Origin: Actinoallomurus spadix
GTDB taxonomy: Bacteria > Actinomycetota > Actinomycetes > Streptosporangiales > Streptosporangiaceae
Length of the DNA: 64,000 nt
NCBI RefSeq assembly: GCF_024055725.1
Contig: NZ_JAMXMX010000002.1
Location: forward strand, 310,001 to 374,000
Direction: 5' to 3'
Under the pieces are notes generated by a model. The model did not search any database, was not told the DNA's origin, and saw only the letters and a program-made list of their open reading frames with translations. Below are positions 15,857-24,615 of the stretch, piece by piece. Position 1 is the stretch's first letter, and each line of letters begins with the position of its first letter. Both the position numbers and the translations under genes were made by a program.

Positions 15857-17083
15857 TCAGCGTCGGGTCGTACGGTCACCCGAGTCCCCGGATTCGGAAC
15901 CGGCTCTCATGGCCGGGAGCCTTGCCAGGGTGACCGCACGTAGGAGCCACTCGACAGGACCGTAAATGTGGCCGGTGAGCCATCTCCTGCTCAGCCACAA
16001 TTGTGCGCCGAAGATGGCCGCAGCCAACAGGAGGGTGCCCAGCGGTGAGACATGGCCGGCCAGGCGGAATCCGTACGCTGTGAACAGGACGGCGCAGATC
16101 AGGGATTGGCTCAGGTAGTTGGTGAGTGCCATCCGCCCTGCAGGCGCTAGGGCGGCCATGACGCGGCTGCCGGGCGCTGTCCGGAAGAAGCGCAACGCTG
16201 TTGCCATGTACGCGGCTGCCAGGAAAGGGCCGGTCAGCATCGTCACTGCGACCGGGGCGAGATCGCTGACAACGCCGCCGTCGCTGGCCAGGTAGAACGC
16301 TCCCGCCAGTCCGATCGGAAAGCCCACCCACTGGATGCGCCGCAGACTGCGCTCGTGTTCCTTGATGCGGGCCAGCACTTGACGCTTGCCCGCAGCGAAA
16401 CCGACAAGGAACGCGGCGAAGGAGCTGAGACCCTGCACCACCAGCGTCGCCGCCATGAGGGGCAGGATATGGATATTGCTGGTGATGAAGCTCGCGGGGC
16501 TGTCGCGCATGGCGGTCGTGGTCCGATGGCCCTCCGCGAGTGCGGCGACGGGATCGCTCGCAGCCACGCTGCCGGCGAGCAGGAGTGCGATCGCCACCAC
16601 CCCGACGAGCGTGCCGGCCACGATCAGGGCGGTTCGGGGCTTGATGCCCCGCAGGGCGAACAGGATCAGCCCGAGCACCGCGTAGCAGGAGAGGATGTCG
16701 CCGTAGAAGAGCAGCACGGCATGGACGAAGCCCAGCGTCAGGAGTCCCGCCAGACGCCGCAGGATGCGCGGCGTGAAGGCCGCTCCCTGACGGGCCGCCG
16801 AATCCATCTGGAGCGTGAAGCTGTATCCGAAGAGAAAAGAGAAGATCAGATAGAACTTCATCTCGAACGCGAAGGTTATTAACCAGCGTACGGCCTTGTC
16901 TTCGCCCGAGGCGTAAGCGGGATCCAGAGCGCCATGTATCGGGTACCCTGAGGCGAAGTACGTGATATTAACGACCAGGATTCCCAATAGGGCAAATCCC
17001 CGCAAGGCGTCGACATCAAATATTCGCGACGGTGCCGATGTCGCCCCAGCGGGCGGCCGAGAGCTTACGCCGAATTCCTGCAT
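15857..17083 (-). CDS. DUF418 family multi-pass membrane protein (YeiB-like)
   Basis: A 408-residue protein with eight or more membrane segments. It begins the family-typical RIFDVDALRGFALLGILVVN and ends with the DUF418 region (PAGRMALTNYLSQSLICAVL, then LSRRWLTGHIYGPVEWLLRA). DUF418 proteins are widespread in actinomycetes and their substrate is unknown. It lies just outside the right attachment copy, reading toward it, and ends 31 bases from the core, so it may belong to the chromosome rather than the island. Confidence 0.88.
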   Translation of the reverse strand: MQEFGVSSRPPAGATSAPSRIFDVDALRGFALLGILVVNITYFASGYPIHGALDPAYASGEDKAVRWLITFAFEMKFYLIFSFLFGYSFTLQMDSAARQGAAFTPRILRRLAGLLTLGFVHAVLLFYGDILSCYAVLGLILFALRGIKPRTALIVAGTLVGVVAIALLLAGSVAASDPVAALAEGHRTTTAMRDSPASFITSNIHILPLMAATLVVQGLSSFAAFLVGFAAGKRQVLARIKEHERSLRRIQWVGFPIGLAGAFYLASDGGVVSDLAPVAVTMLTGPFLAAAYMATALRFFRTAPGSRVMAALAPAGRMALTNYLSQSLICAVLFTAYGFRLAGHVSPLGTLLLAAAIFGAQLWLSRRWLTGHIYGPVEWLLRAVTLARLPAMRAGSESGDSGDRTTRR

Positions 17084-17463
17084 TCTTCACATCCTGCGCG
17101 TTGACGGATTATTTCGTTATTACGGTCGGTAGGCCTTTAAGTCGGGCGCATGGCGTGCGTACTCGGCTGATCGGTGCGGCGGCATCGAGCCGATAACGCG
17201 GGTCACCGCGGTCGTGAAAGCGCCTGGACGGCCGAGAGCCGCCCAGGCATGCGGATGTCGCCGCCACGGGGGAGGCGCCGGTGCGCGCCGCCGTGGCTTG
17301 GGCGTTTCGCTCGCCCGTGAGTGCGTTCACGCGGACGAGGCTATGGTTCGGAGCAGCCGTCACCCAGCCGGTCAAGTCCACCCCAGAGGGTGTACTTAGC
17401 CCCCTTCAACTCACCCGCTGGTCGGCGCGCAGTGCTCAGGCTTGCTGATCCCCACCACGCGGC
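17084..17463. other. Intergenic stretch, nothing recognised
   Basis: About 380 bases between the DUF418 gene start and the SUKH gene stop. A 90-codon reverse frame is present but has no ribosome site and an unlikely composition. I see no gene or repeat. Confidence 0.5.
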
Positions 17464-18030
17464 TCACCGCTTCTGTCTTTCAAGCCTGTGCAGGTAGCGC
17501 AGCGAAACGTCCCGGAGGTCGATGCTGAGGGGGTAGGGGTCGTACTCATCGAGGAGCAGCCTGCGGAGGAATTCGACCATGCCGCAGGGGAAGAGCGTGA
17601 AGTCTTCGTCGGTGTGTCGGCCCCAGACCAGGACCGGCCACTGGTCAGGGTCGGGATCAGTGGTCAGCCAGCACAGGATGTCGGGGCCTGAGGTGACGCC
17701 CCAGGCGAGGATGTGGTCCGGGTCGATGTCGAGACCTTCCTGACCTCCCAGCATCGCCCAGGCGCCACGGGCGTTCTGCGTCTCCTCCTCGAAGGTCTCA
17801 TCGTCCAGGTAGATGCTCTCCTTGGGCAACGGCATGAGGATGACGCCGCCGCCCCGCCCGTCGGCGGCCTCGAACGAGCCGGCGCCATAGATGGACATGA
17901 AGGCCATGTAGTCACGTGGGAACCGTGTGCCCCATCGCACCTCTGCTGCCGACCAATCGATTCCCTCGTCCGCACCGAGATCTGAAGGCAGGATCTTGGT
18001 CAGCGCTGCGATACCCGTCGGGTCTTCCAC
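17464..18030 (-). CDS. SMI1/KNR4 (SUKH) family protein
   Basis: A 188-residue protein of the SUKH fold. The usual N-terminal signature appears as IDWSAAEVRWGTRFPRDYMA, then FMSIYGAGSFEAADGRGGGV, followed by ILAWGVTSGPDILCW and a C-terminal FPCGMVEFLRRLLLDEYD. SUKH proteins commonly serve as immunity proteins to contact-dependent or polymorphic toxins. No toxin lies alongside, so this is an orphan. The start is GTG 18030. Confidence 0.85.
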   Translation of the reverse strand: MEDPTGIAALTKILPSDLGADEGIDWSAAEVRWGTRFPRDYMAFMSIYGAGSFEAADGRGGGVILMPLPKESIYLDDETFEEETQNARGAWAMLGGQEGLDIDPDHILAWGVTSGPDILCWLTTDPDPDQWPVLVWGRHTDEDFTLFPCGMVEFLRRLLLDEYDPYPLSIDLRDVSLRYLHRLERQKR

Positions 18031-18196
18031 GGCGATCCCTTCGACAACGTGGCCGCGAGCCTACGAGGTCGCACCGACGAACGCCGCAACAGACGCGGTA
18101 GCAGGTCACCCGCAGGCTCGCTTCGCTCGCCCCGCAGGTGGCTGATCAGCCTGCCGCTGACACGCTCAGAGGATCGAAGGCGCTGAGGAGCCCGGG

Positions 18197-18940
18197 CTAA
18201 TCGTCCGCGGTGGGTGGTGCCTGGGCGTAGGGTTCCGTGCCCGAGGCGTACGGCGCCGCAGTCCCTGCCGCTGGAGGGATCTTCCAGGTCTCCCAGCGGC
18301 GCTGCTCCGGGTCGAGACGAGCGAAGAGCAGCGTGATGGTCTCGGTCTCGACCAGGCGTGTCCTGGCCGCCTCCTGGAGGTCGTGGAGTGCCGCCACCTC
18401 GGTGCGGAGCACACGGATTCGGGCGCGGAGGCGCAACCGTGCACGCCAGGGCCGCCACAGGGCGTGGAGCAGGAGTCCGGTTGCCGCTCGCTGATACTCC
18501 TCGGCGGCCCGCATCAGCACGTCGACCGACTCTCCCAGGACGCCACCGACGCGGCGGTCGATGATTCTGATCACTTCACATTCGAAGGCGCGTTCGTGGG
18601 AACCGGCGGCGAAGTCCATGACCCGGCGCGGGACGCCGGCTGCCAGCGCGGCCACTTCGTACCCGGCGAAGGCCTCATGAAGCGCGTCCTCGGCATCGGC
18701 GCCGCCCTCGAGAGTCGCCCTCAGGCCGAGCCCGCTCGTCAGGTGCGATCGTCCGCCGGCCGCCCGCCTGACCGGAGCCCACCCGATCTCGATGTCACGG
18801 ACCCCGGCGGTTATCGCCGCGATCGTCTGCAGCCGCTGCATGACGCCGGCGCGTAGCTGCCGCCGCTCATGCTGCCGGGTCAGATAACCGGTCGCCGTCG
18901 CCCCGACGATGCCGCCGACCGTGCTATAGGTCAGCTCCAT
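18197..18940 (-). CDS. Hypothetical helical protein with N-terminal membrane segment
   Basis: A 247-residue protein from ATG 18940 (MELTYSTVGGIVGATATGYL), which opens with one weak membrane segment. The rest is helical and Arg/Ala/Leu-rich, with a likely coiled coil around RARIRVLRTEVAALHDLQEA and a short Pro/Ala-rich C-terminus. An ATG at 18994 is an alternative start. I recognise no family. Confidence 0.6.
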   Translation of the reverse strand: MELTYSTVGGIVGATATGYLTRQHERRQLRAGVMQRLQTIAAITAGVRDIEIGWAPVRRAAGGRSHLTSGLGLRATLEGGADAEDALHEAFAGYEVAALAAGVPRRVMDFAAGSHERAFECEVIRIIDRRVGGVLGESVDVLMRAAEEYQRAATGLLLHALWRPWRARLRLRARIRVLRTEVAALHDLQEAARTRLVETETITLLFARLDPEQRRWETWKIPPAAGTAAPYASGTEPYAQAPPTADD

Positions 18941-19018
18941 CAGCCCAGGCAACCGTTCCTCCGCGTCGTCCCCGCGCTCCTTCGGGCAGGCCACATCGTG
19001 GCAGAGTCCGCTGTCATT

Positions 19019-19417
19019 TCAAGCGTCGCGGGGCCGGGCCGGGGCGATTACCACCGGCTCGGAGTCGGCGTCGAGCGCGTCGAGCACCGCGTCGCCGTTC
19101 GCCCTCGCCCACTCGGTCAGCACGCGGATCGGGTCGGTCAGCGTGGCCCCGAGCGGGGTGAGCTCGTACTCGACGCGGGGCGGCGCCTCGGCGTAGGCGT
19201 GGCGGCGGATGAGTCCGTGCGCCTCAAGACGTCGGAGGGTCTGGGTGAGCACTTTGCGGGAGATGCCGCCGATCAGCTCGATCAGCTCGCCATGGCGCAC
19301 CGGGCCCTTGCTGAGTCCGGCGAGCACGACCACCGTCCACTTGTCGGCGAGGAGCTCGACCGTCAGACGCGCCGGGCAGTCGGCGAGAAAGGGATCACCG
19401 GGACCGAAGCCGCTCAT
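19019..19417 (-). CDS. HxlR family transcriptional regulator
   Basis: A 132-residue winged-helix regulator. The typical opening DCPARLTVELLADKWTVVVL (with the conserved Cys14) is followed by GELIELIGGISRKVLTQTLR as recognition region and VEYELTPLGATL in the wing. HxlR/MarR-like proteins with this cysteine often sense electrophiles or oxidants. It is divergent from the oxidoreductase gene across 77 bases, which is very likely its target. Confidence 0.92.
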   Translation of the reverse strand: MSGFGPGDPFLADCPARLTVELLADKWTVVVLAGLSKGPVRHGELIELIGGISRKVLTQTLRRLEAHGLIRRHAYAEAPPRVEYELTPLGATLTDPIRVLTEWARANGDAVLDALDADSEPVVIAPARPRDA

Positions 19418-19494
19418 GGCGCCAAAGGTACCTGCTGGTTCCTATCGGATACCTAGCCTGAGTTCTCTCCACCCGTTCGCAGCGTAGGAGAGTC

Positions 19495-20421
19495 ATGCGA
19501 GTCATCACCCAGCAGTCGCCCGGCGGTCCCGAGGTGCTCACCATCGTGGACGCCCCCGAGCCTCGGCCTCTCCCGACCGAGGTTCTGGTCCGCGTCAAGG
19601 CGATCGGGCTGAACCCGCTGGAGGCGCGCCTGCGCGCCGGCGAGTTCCCGATGATCGGCCGGCCGCCGTTCATCCTCGGCTGGGACCTCAGCGGCGTGGT
19701 CGAGGAGGCGGCGACGTGGCGGTTCAGGCCTGGTGACAAGGTGTTCGGGATGCCGCTGTTCCCGCGGGCGGCGAGCGCGTACGCCGAGGTCGTGGCGGCG
19801 CCGGCGTTGCACCTGACGCGCAAGCCGGCGTCGCTCTCACACGTCGAGGCGTCGGCGCTGCCGGTCGTCGGGCTGACGGCGTGGCAGGGCCTCGTCGACC
19901 TCGCGGGCGTGACCGAGGGCGACCGTGTCCTGGTCCACGGCGGTGGTGGCGGGGTCGGTCACGTCGCGATCCAGATCGCGAAGGCGCTCGGCGCGTACGT
20001 GATCGCGACCGCCGGCGGAGGCAAGCGGGAGTTCGTCGAAGGGCTCGGCGCCGACGAGGTGATCGACTATACGGCGGTCGACTTCACCGAGGCGGTCCGC
20101 GACGTCGACGTCGTGCTCGACACGATCGGTGGCGACACGGTCGAGCGGTCACTCGACGTGCTCCGCCCGGGCGGGCACCTGGTCACGGCGGTCGCCGAGT
20201 CGGATCCGGTACTCGCCGCCAAGTACGAGGCGGCCGGCATGCGCTTCAGCGGCATCGCGGTCGACCCCGATCCGGTCGCCCTGCGAGGTCTCGTCGAGCT
20301 CGTCGAACAGGGCAGGCTCCGGGTACACATACAGGAGACGTTCCCGTTCGAGCGCGTCGCCGACGCGCACCGGCTGCTCGACGGCGGTCACCTCCAGGGC
20401 AAGCTCGTCCTCACCGTCTGA
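19495..20421 (+). CDS. NADP-dependent quinone oxidoreductase (MDR superfamily)
   Basis: A 308-residue medium-chain reductase without the structural or catalytic zinc ligands of alcohol dehydrogenases. It has the GroES-like half (VKAIGLNPLEARLRAGEFPM, then WDLSGVVEEAATWRFRPGDK) and the Rossmann half with VLVHGGGGGVGHVAIQIAKA. It probably reduces quinones or other electrophiles with NADPH. Its divergent partner is the HxlR regulator. Confidence 0.9.
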   Translation: MRVITQQSPGGPEVLTIVDAPEPRPLPTEVLVRVKAIGLNPLEARLRAGEFPMIGRPPFILGWDLSGVVEEAATWRFRPGDKVFGMPLFPRAASAYAEVVAAPALHLTRKPASLSHVEASALPVVGLTAWQGLVDLAGVTEGDRVLVHGGGGGVGHVAIQIAKALGAYVIATAGGGKREFVEGLGADEVIDYTAVDFTEAVRDVDVVLDTIGGDTVERSLDVLRPGGHLVTAVAESDPVLAAKYEAAGMRFSGIAVDPDPVALRGLVELVEQGRLRVHIQETFPFERVADAHRLLDGGHLQGKLVLTV

Positions 20422-20427
20422 CCCGTC

Positions 20428-20456
20428 GTGGGGGCCTCGCGTGAGTGAGGCCCCAC
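20428..20456. terminator. Terminator between the oxidoreductase and protease-remnant genes
   Basis: GGGGCCTC pairs with GAGGCCCC (8 bp, extended by GTG/CAC beyond a one-base bulge) around an 8-base loop, between two convergent reading frames. Confidence 0.6.
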
Positions 20457-20470
20457 TGTCGTGCGCTGCC

Positions 20471-20815
20471 CTACCACTTCGTGACCTTGTGGATCCAGGC
20501 GAGCTGCTGGGCGATCTCCGCCGCGCCGGCCATCTTCTCCCGGTCGGAGCCGTAGAAGACGCCGAGCAGCGTCTCCTTGCCGTGGGCGCCGACGCTCATC
20601 ACCGGGCCGCCGGAGTCGCCGCCGGCCGGGATCCTGGACACCTTCTCCAGGCAGAAGTCGGTGCCGCCCGGTTGGGCGAAGCCCGCGCAGCGCTGGGCGT
20701 CGGACCGTACGACCCGCAGCGTCGACTGCTTGAGCACGGGCGACTGGCAGGTGTTCTCATCCTTGGTGCAGGTGGCGCCCACCCGTACTGGCGCGCGATC
20801 AACTTCTCGATCGCG
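20471..20815 (-). pseudogene. Trypsin-like (S1) serine protease, C-terminal remnant
   Basis: The frame encodes TCTKDENTCQSPVLKQSTLR, a cysteine-paired stretch, then FCLEKVSRIPAGGDSGGPVM with the S1 nucleophile motif GDSGGP, and ends LAWIHKVTKW, a normal chymotrypsin-fold C-terminus. The His and Asp of the triad and the signal peptide are missing, because upstream is the end of the pseudokinase gene. It is therefore about the last 110 residues of a secreted protease. Confidence 0.75.
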
Positions 20816-20817
20816 CG
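20792..20817. terminator. Hairpin after the pseudokinase stop
   Basis: CGCGCGATC and GATCGCGCG form a perfect 9-bp stem around an 8-base loop, 12 bases beyond the pseudokinase stop codon. It lies at the upstream edge of the protease remnant and probably ends the kinase operon. Confidence 0.5.
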
Positions 20818-20829
20818 TGATGCGCCCTC

Positions 20830-22422
20830 TTATGCCAGCGGACGAATCGTGTCGATGATCTGCCGCAGCGTCTTGTCGTTCACGGCCCCCGGGCCGGTGC
20901 TGTTGGAGAAGACGTAGAAGGTGACCGGGGCGCCCTGCCGGGAGGCGAATGTGGCGGCGTACAGCGTTCCCCCGTTCGGTTCGCACGCCGTTCCCCTGCC
21001 GCCCTTAGTCGTAACGACGACCTTCTGCAGTACGGCCCGGAGGCCGCCGATCGTGGGGTGCTCCGGGCTCGCTGCCACCGTTCTGGGGAGCACACCGCGG
21101 AGTTGGTAACCGAAGTTCGCCCACTGGAGCGCGTTGTGGGCGGCGGTCACCTGGAGGGACTCCAGCTGACCCGACGCGGCCGAGGTGATGCCCTCGCCAC
21201 CGAGCAGCCCCGACTGGACGATCGTGCAGCTGGTGTAGTGGGGGCCGTCGCGGCTGATGTCGGCGACGCCGTTCGAGCCGACGGCGACATTCCCGCTGGC
21301 GTCGGTGAGGCCCACACCGGTGCCGGGATCCTCGACCTTCCAGCCCGGCGGGACGTCGTACACCACGCCGAAGTCGGGAGCGACCACGACCTGCCAGCCG
21401 GGGACGAGCGGTGGCGACTTCGGGCCGGCACCGGGCGGTGCCGGAGCCGCGGTGCCCGGGGTCGACGTGACGGCCGCCGGGCGCGACGGCGTCTTGGCCG
21501 CCGTGCCGCCGTGCACGAGGTACCCACCGGCCGCCGCGGCCGCCACCAGCACGACGGCTCCGGCGATCTCCGCCAGGAGACGCCCACGGTCGCTCTTCTT
21601 CGCGGCGCCGGTCGGCACACTGTCGTTGACGGTCGAGTCCGGCCCGGCGGAATCCGCCGATCGCCAGTGGGCCGTGGGATGCAGGGCGGATTCCATCGAC
21701 TCGCGGAGGACCGCGAGGGCGGCGGCCGCGCTCTGCGGTCGTGCGGCAGGGTCCTCCGCCAGCAGATCCAGCACCAGACGGTCGAGGTACGGCGGTACGT
21801 CGGAGCGGCGGGACGCCGGCGGTACGGGTGACGACTCCGCCGGTGGTACGCCCGTCAGCAGTTCGTGGAGGACACGACCGAGGGCGTGCAGATCCGTACG
21901 GGCATCGGAGGTGTCCGTCCGGGGCACGCCGATGCCCAGGTTGCAGAGCTTCACGTCCCCGCTGTCAAGGAGGACCAGATCGGCGGAGGTGAGGGCACCG
22001 TGAACGACGCTCTGGGCGTGTGCGGCCGTCAGGGCGTCGAGGGCCTGCTCGGCCACCCGGGTGACCTGGCCGATGGGCAGTCCGCCGCCCTGCGCGGCCA
22101 GGACGGTCTTCAGGTTCTGCCCGTCGAGGTGCTCGGTCACGAGGAACACCGGGGTCTCGGCGGTCCCGATGTCCAGCACCGCCTCGACTGCGGGGTGCCG
22201 TACCGCCGCCGCCTTCTCGGCCTGAGAACGGAACGCGGCGACGCCTGCCTGGTCGGTGACGGCGGGTTCGGCGAAGACCTTGACGGTGACGACCCGGTTC
22301 AGCCGGAGGTCGAAGCCGCGCCATGCCTCATCGGCTCCGGCGCCGAGGCCGCCGATCGCCGCGTCGAGGCGGTACCGCCCGGAGAGTACCTGCCCGGGTC
22401 GCTGTCCCACGGTGTTCCGCAC
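20830..22422 (-). CDS. Membrane-anchored pseudokinase (Ser/Thr kinase homologue without catalytic residues)
   Basis: A 530-residue protein with an N-terminal kinase-like domain (YRLDAAIGGLGAGADEAWRG, then VVTVKVFAEP retaining the Lys), one membrane segment near residue 290 (LAEIAGAVVLVAAAAAGGYL) and a secreted C-terminal domain. The catalytic loop reads VVHGALTSADLVL where active kinases have HRDIKPAN, and the metal-binding loop reads VKLCNLGIG instead of DFG; phosphotransfer is therefore unlikely. The layout copies the adjacent active kinase, suggesting tandem duplication. The start GTG 22422 has GAAGGA upstream and lies 10 bases after the kinase stop. A scaffold or sensor role is inferred. 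Confidence 0.88.
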   Translation of the reverse strand: MRNTVGQRPGQVLSGRYRLDAAIGGLGAGADEAWRGFDLRLNRVVTVKVFAEPAVTDQAGVAAFRSQAEKAAAVRHPAVEAVLDIGTAETPVFLVTEHLDGQNLKTVLAAQGGGLPIGQVTRVAEQALDALTAAHAQSVVHGALTSADLVLLDSGDVKLCNLGIGVPRTDTSDARTDLHALGRVLHELLTGVPPAESSPVPPASRRSDVPPYLDRLVLDLLAEDPAARPQSAAAALAVLRESMESALHPTAHWRSADSAGPDSTVNDSVPTGAAKKSDRGRLLAEIAGAVVLVAAAAAGGYLVHGGTAAKTPSRPAAVTSTPGTAAPAPPGAGPKSPPLVPGWQVVVAPDFGVVYDVPPGWKVEDPGTGVGLTDASGNVAVGSNGVADISRDGPHYTSCTIVQSGLLGGEGITSAASGQLESLQVTAAHNALQWANFGYQLRGVLPRTVAASPEHPTIGGLRAVLQKVVVTTKGGRGTACEPNGGTLYAATFASRQGAPVTFYVFSNSTGPGAVNDKTLRQIIDTIRPLA

Positions 22423-22432
22423 GATCCGTCCT

Positions 22433-24100
22433 TCATCGCTTCCAGGAAACGCCCTGGTCGGTGCCAAGGTCGTAGGGTTTCTCCCACCACTGCACTCCGG
22501 TGATGTCCCGGGATCCGGAACTCAGGATGACCGTGCAGGTCTCGTAACGGGCGCCATGGCGGAACCCGCCGTCCTTGATGGCGGCCGGGCGACACTGGCC
22601 GGGGTAGGCCTGCGGATCCCCCGACATGAGCGTGCTGCTGACGGAGTTGCCCGCGGAGTCGATCCCCACCATCTTCTGAGCGGGGGCGAAGTCCATGTAG
22701 GGGTCGTCGGGCCCGAGGTTGGTCAGCGTGAAATGGGCGTAGTACGGGGTCTTGCCCTTCTCCGAACGCGACAGCGCCAGGCCGGCCAGATCGGCCGTGG
22801 AACCCTTGACGATCGAGGTCACGGTCACCCCCACCGCATCCGTACGCGTCCCCTGGCTGACGGGCACGGTGGCCATCCGACCGATCGGGTACTGCGCACC
22901 GGGCCTCGCCTGACCGGGCACCGTGCCGTCGACCGGCTGGAGTGTCCGAAGTCCGGTGGAGGACGGATGCGCCGTGGCCGGCGTCTTCGCCTTCGCGTCG
23001 TCGTCACCGAAGCCGTTCGTCACCGCGACGACCCCGGCTCCGGCCAGTACCGCTCCCAGCACGCCACCGACGGCCGCCACAACGCGCTTCCGGCTCTTCG
23101 GCGCCGTGATGGAGGTGTGCGGGGCGACCGTCGTCGCTTCCAGGACGTCATCAGGGGGAGAGGGCCGCCCGCGCAGGTACGGCGGCGGGCCGGCGGGAGG
23201 AACGGCGGTCCTCCCGGACCGGCGCAGGAAGTCCCGTACGGCGGCGGCGCCGATCGGCCTCCGGTCGGGCGACTTGGCCAGCAGGTCCAGGACCAGGCGT
23301 TCGAGGTGAACGGGGATGTCCGGGCGGTGGGAACGCAACGGCAGAGGCGCCTCGTTGAGGTGCTTGTACATGATCGAGGCGAGTCCGGGGTCGTCCGTGT
23401 GGAACGCGGGCCTCCCCGTGAACAACTCGTACAGCACTCCGCCGAGGGCATAGAGGTCGGCGCGGTGGTCGGCCGGCACGCCGCGCCACTCCTCCGGGGC
23501 CATGTAACGAGGCGTGCCGAGCAGCCCGCCCGTGGCCGTCAGCGTCGTACGGTCGGCCAGCCGGGCGATGCCGAAGTCACAGATCTTCACCCGGCCGTCC
23601 TGCTGCAGGAACAGGTTCGCCGGTTTGATGTCCCGGTGGACGACACCGCGTGCGTGCGCCACCGCGAGCGCATCGGTGATCTGCTCCGCCAGTCCCACCA
23701 CCTGGTCGATCGGCAGCCCACCGGGGTGTGCCGCGAGAACTCCGGCGAGGTCCGATCCCTGGAGGAACTCCATCACGAGGAACGTCACGGCACCGTGGGT
23801 GTCGATGTCGAAGACCGCGCAGATGCCCGGGTGCTGCAGACCGGCGGCGGATTCGGCCTCCCGGCGGAACCGCGCGACCGCGTTCTCGTCCTGCGCCACC
23901 TGCGGCGGGAGGATCTTGATCGCGATCGGCCGGTTCAGTCCGAGGTCGACCCCGCGCCACACCTGACCCATGGCGCCCGCCCCGATGGGCGCCTCCAGCC
24001 GGTACCGCCGGGCCAGCAGTAGCCCGGCCTCCAGGCTCAGCTCCCCCGCCAACGTCTCTCCCCGAACGATCTTCAATGGCTGCCCGACATTCCACCACAC
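22433..24100 (-). CDS. Serine/threonine protein kinase, membrane-anchored (PknB type)
   Basis: A 555-residue Hanks-type kinase: Gly loop IGAGAMGQVWRG, IAIKILPP Lys, catalytic VVHRDIKPANLFL, KICDFGIARL, GTPRYMAPEEWRG. A proline-rich juxtamembrane linker and one membrane segment (VVAAVGGVLGAVLAGAGVVA) follow, then an extracellular beta-rich domain with conserved cysteines (GQCRPAAIK, YETCTVIL) resembling DUF4352-like folds. The start is uncertain: GTG 24100, TTG 24076 and TTG 24052 (with GGGGAGAG upstream) are all possible. It is the first gene of an operon with the pseudokinase. It probably senses an extracellular cue and phosphorylates cytosolic proteins. Confidence 0.92.
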   Translation of the reverse strand: MWWNVGQPLKIVRGETLAGELSLEAGLLLARRYRLEAPIGAGAMGQVWRGVDLGLNRPIAIKILPPQVAQDENAVARFRREAESAAGLQHPGICAVFDIDTHGAVTFLVMEFLQGSDLAGVLAAHPGGLPIDQVVGLAEQITDALAVAHARGVVHRDIKPANLFLQQDGRVKICDFGIARLADRTTLTATGGLLGTPRYMAPEEWRGVPADHRADLYALGGVLYELFTGRPAFHTDDPGLASIMYKHLNEAPLPLRSHRPDIPVHLERLVLDLLAKSPDRRPIGAAAVRDFLRRSGRTAVPPAGPPPYLRGRPSPPDDVLEATTVAPHTSITAPKSRKRVVAAVGGVLGAVLAGAGVVAVTNGFGDDDAKAKTPATAHPSSTGLRTLQPVDGTVPGQARPGAQYPIGRMATVPVSQGTRTDAVGVTVTSIVKGSTADLAGLALSRSEKGKTPYYAHFTLTNLGPDDPYMDFAPAQKMVGIDSAGNSVSSTLMSGDPQAYPGQCRPAAIKDGGFRHGARYETCTVILSSGSRDITGVQWWEKPYDLGTDQGVSWKR

Positions 24101-24136
24101 CGGACCGGCGGCGCACCGCTCTCTATGCTCGGGACC

Positions 24137-24577
24137 ATGACCATTCAGCGGATGGACAACGTCGCCATCGTCGTCGACGACCTGGACGCGGCCGTCGCGT
24201 TCTTCACCGAGCTCGGCATGGAGCTGGAGAACAAGGCGCAGATCGAGGGCATCTGGGCGGACCAGACCGTCGGACTCGACGGTATTCGGAGCGAGATCGC
24301 CATGATGCGGATTCCGGACGGCCACGGAAAAGTGGAGCTGACGAAATACCACGCTCCCGCCGCGATCGGCGCCGAGCCGGAGAACCCGCCGCCCAACACG
24401 CTGGGCCTGCATCGCGTCATGTTCGCCGTCGACGACATCGACGACACCATCGCCCGCCTGCGCCCCCACGGCGCCGAACTCCTCGGCGAGGTGGCACAGT
24501 ACGAGAACATCTTCCGGCTCTGCTACCTCCGCGGCCCCGCCGGCATCATCGTCGCCCTGGCCGAGCAGATCGGCTGA
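24137..24577 (+). CDS. VOC family (glyoxalase/bleomycin resistance-like) protein
   Basis: A 146-residue protein with two beta-alpha-beta-beta-beta modules: RMDNVAIVVDDLDAAVAFFT at the start and LHRVMFAVDDIDDTIARLRP in the second half, ending YLRGPAGIIVALAEQIG. These folds bind a metal and isomerise or oxidise small molecules; the substrate here is unknown. ATG 24137 is preferred to ATG 24125. It diverges from the kinase operon by about 36 bases. Confidence 0.87.
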   Translation: MTIQRMDNVAIVVDDLDAAVAFFTELGMELENKAQIEGIWADQTVGLDGIRSEIAMMRIPDGHGKVELTKYHAPAAIGAEPENPPPNTLGLHRVMFAVDDIDDTIARLRPHGAELLGEVAQYENIFRLCYLRGPAGIIVALAEQIG

Positions 24578-24615
24578 CGCGAAAGGGCGGCTGCCGCAGC
24601 CGAGGGAGGCGCGGG

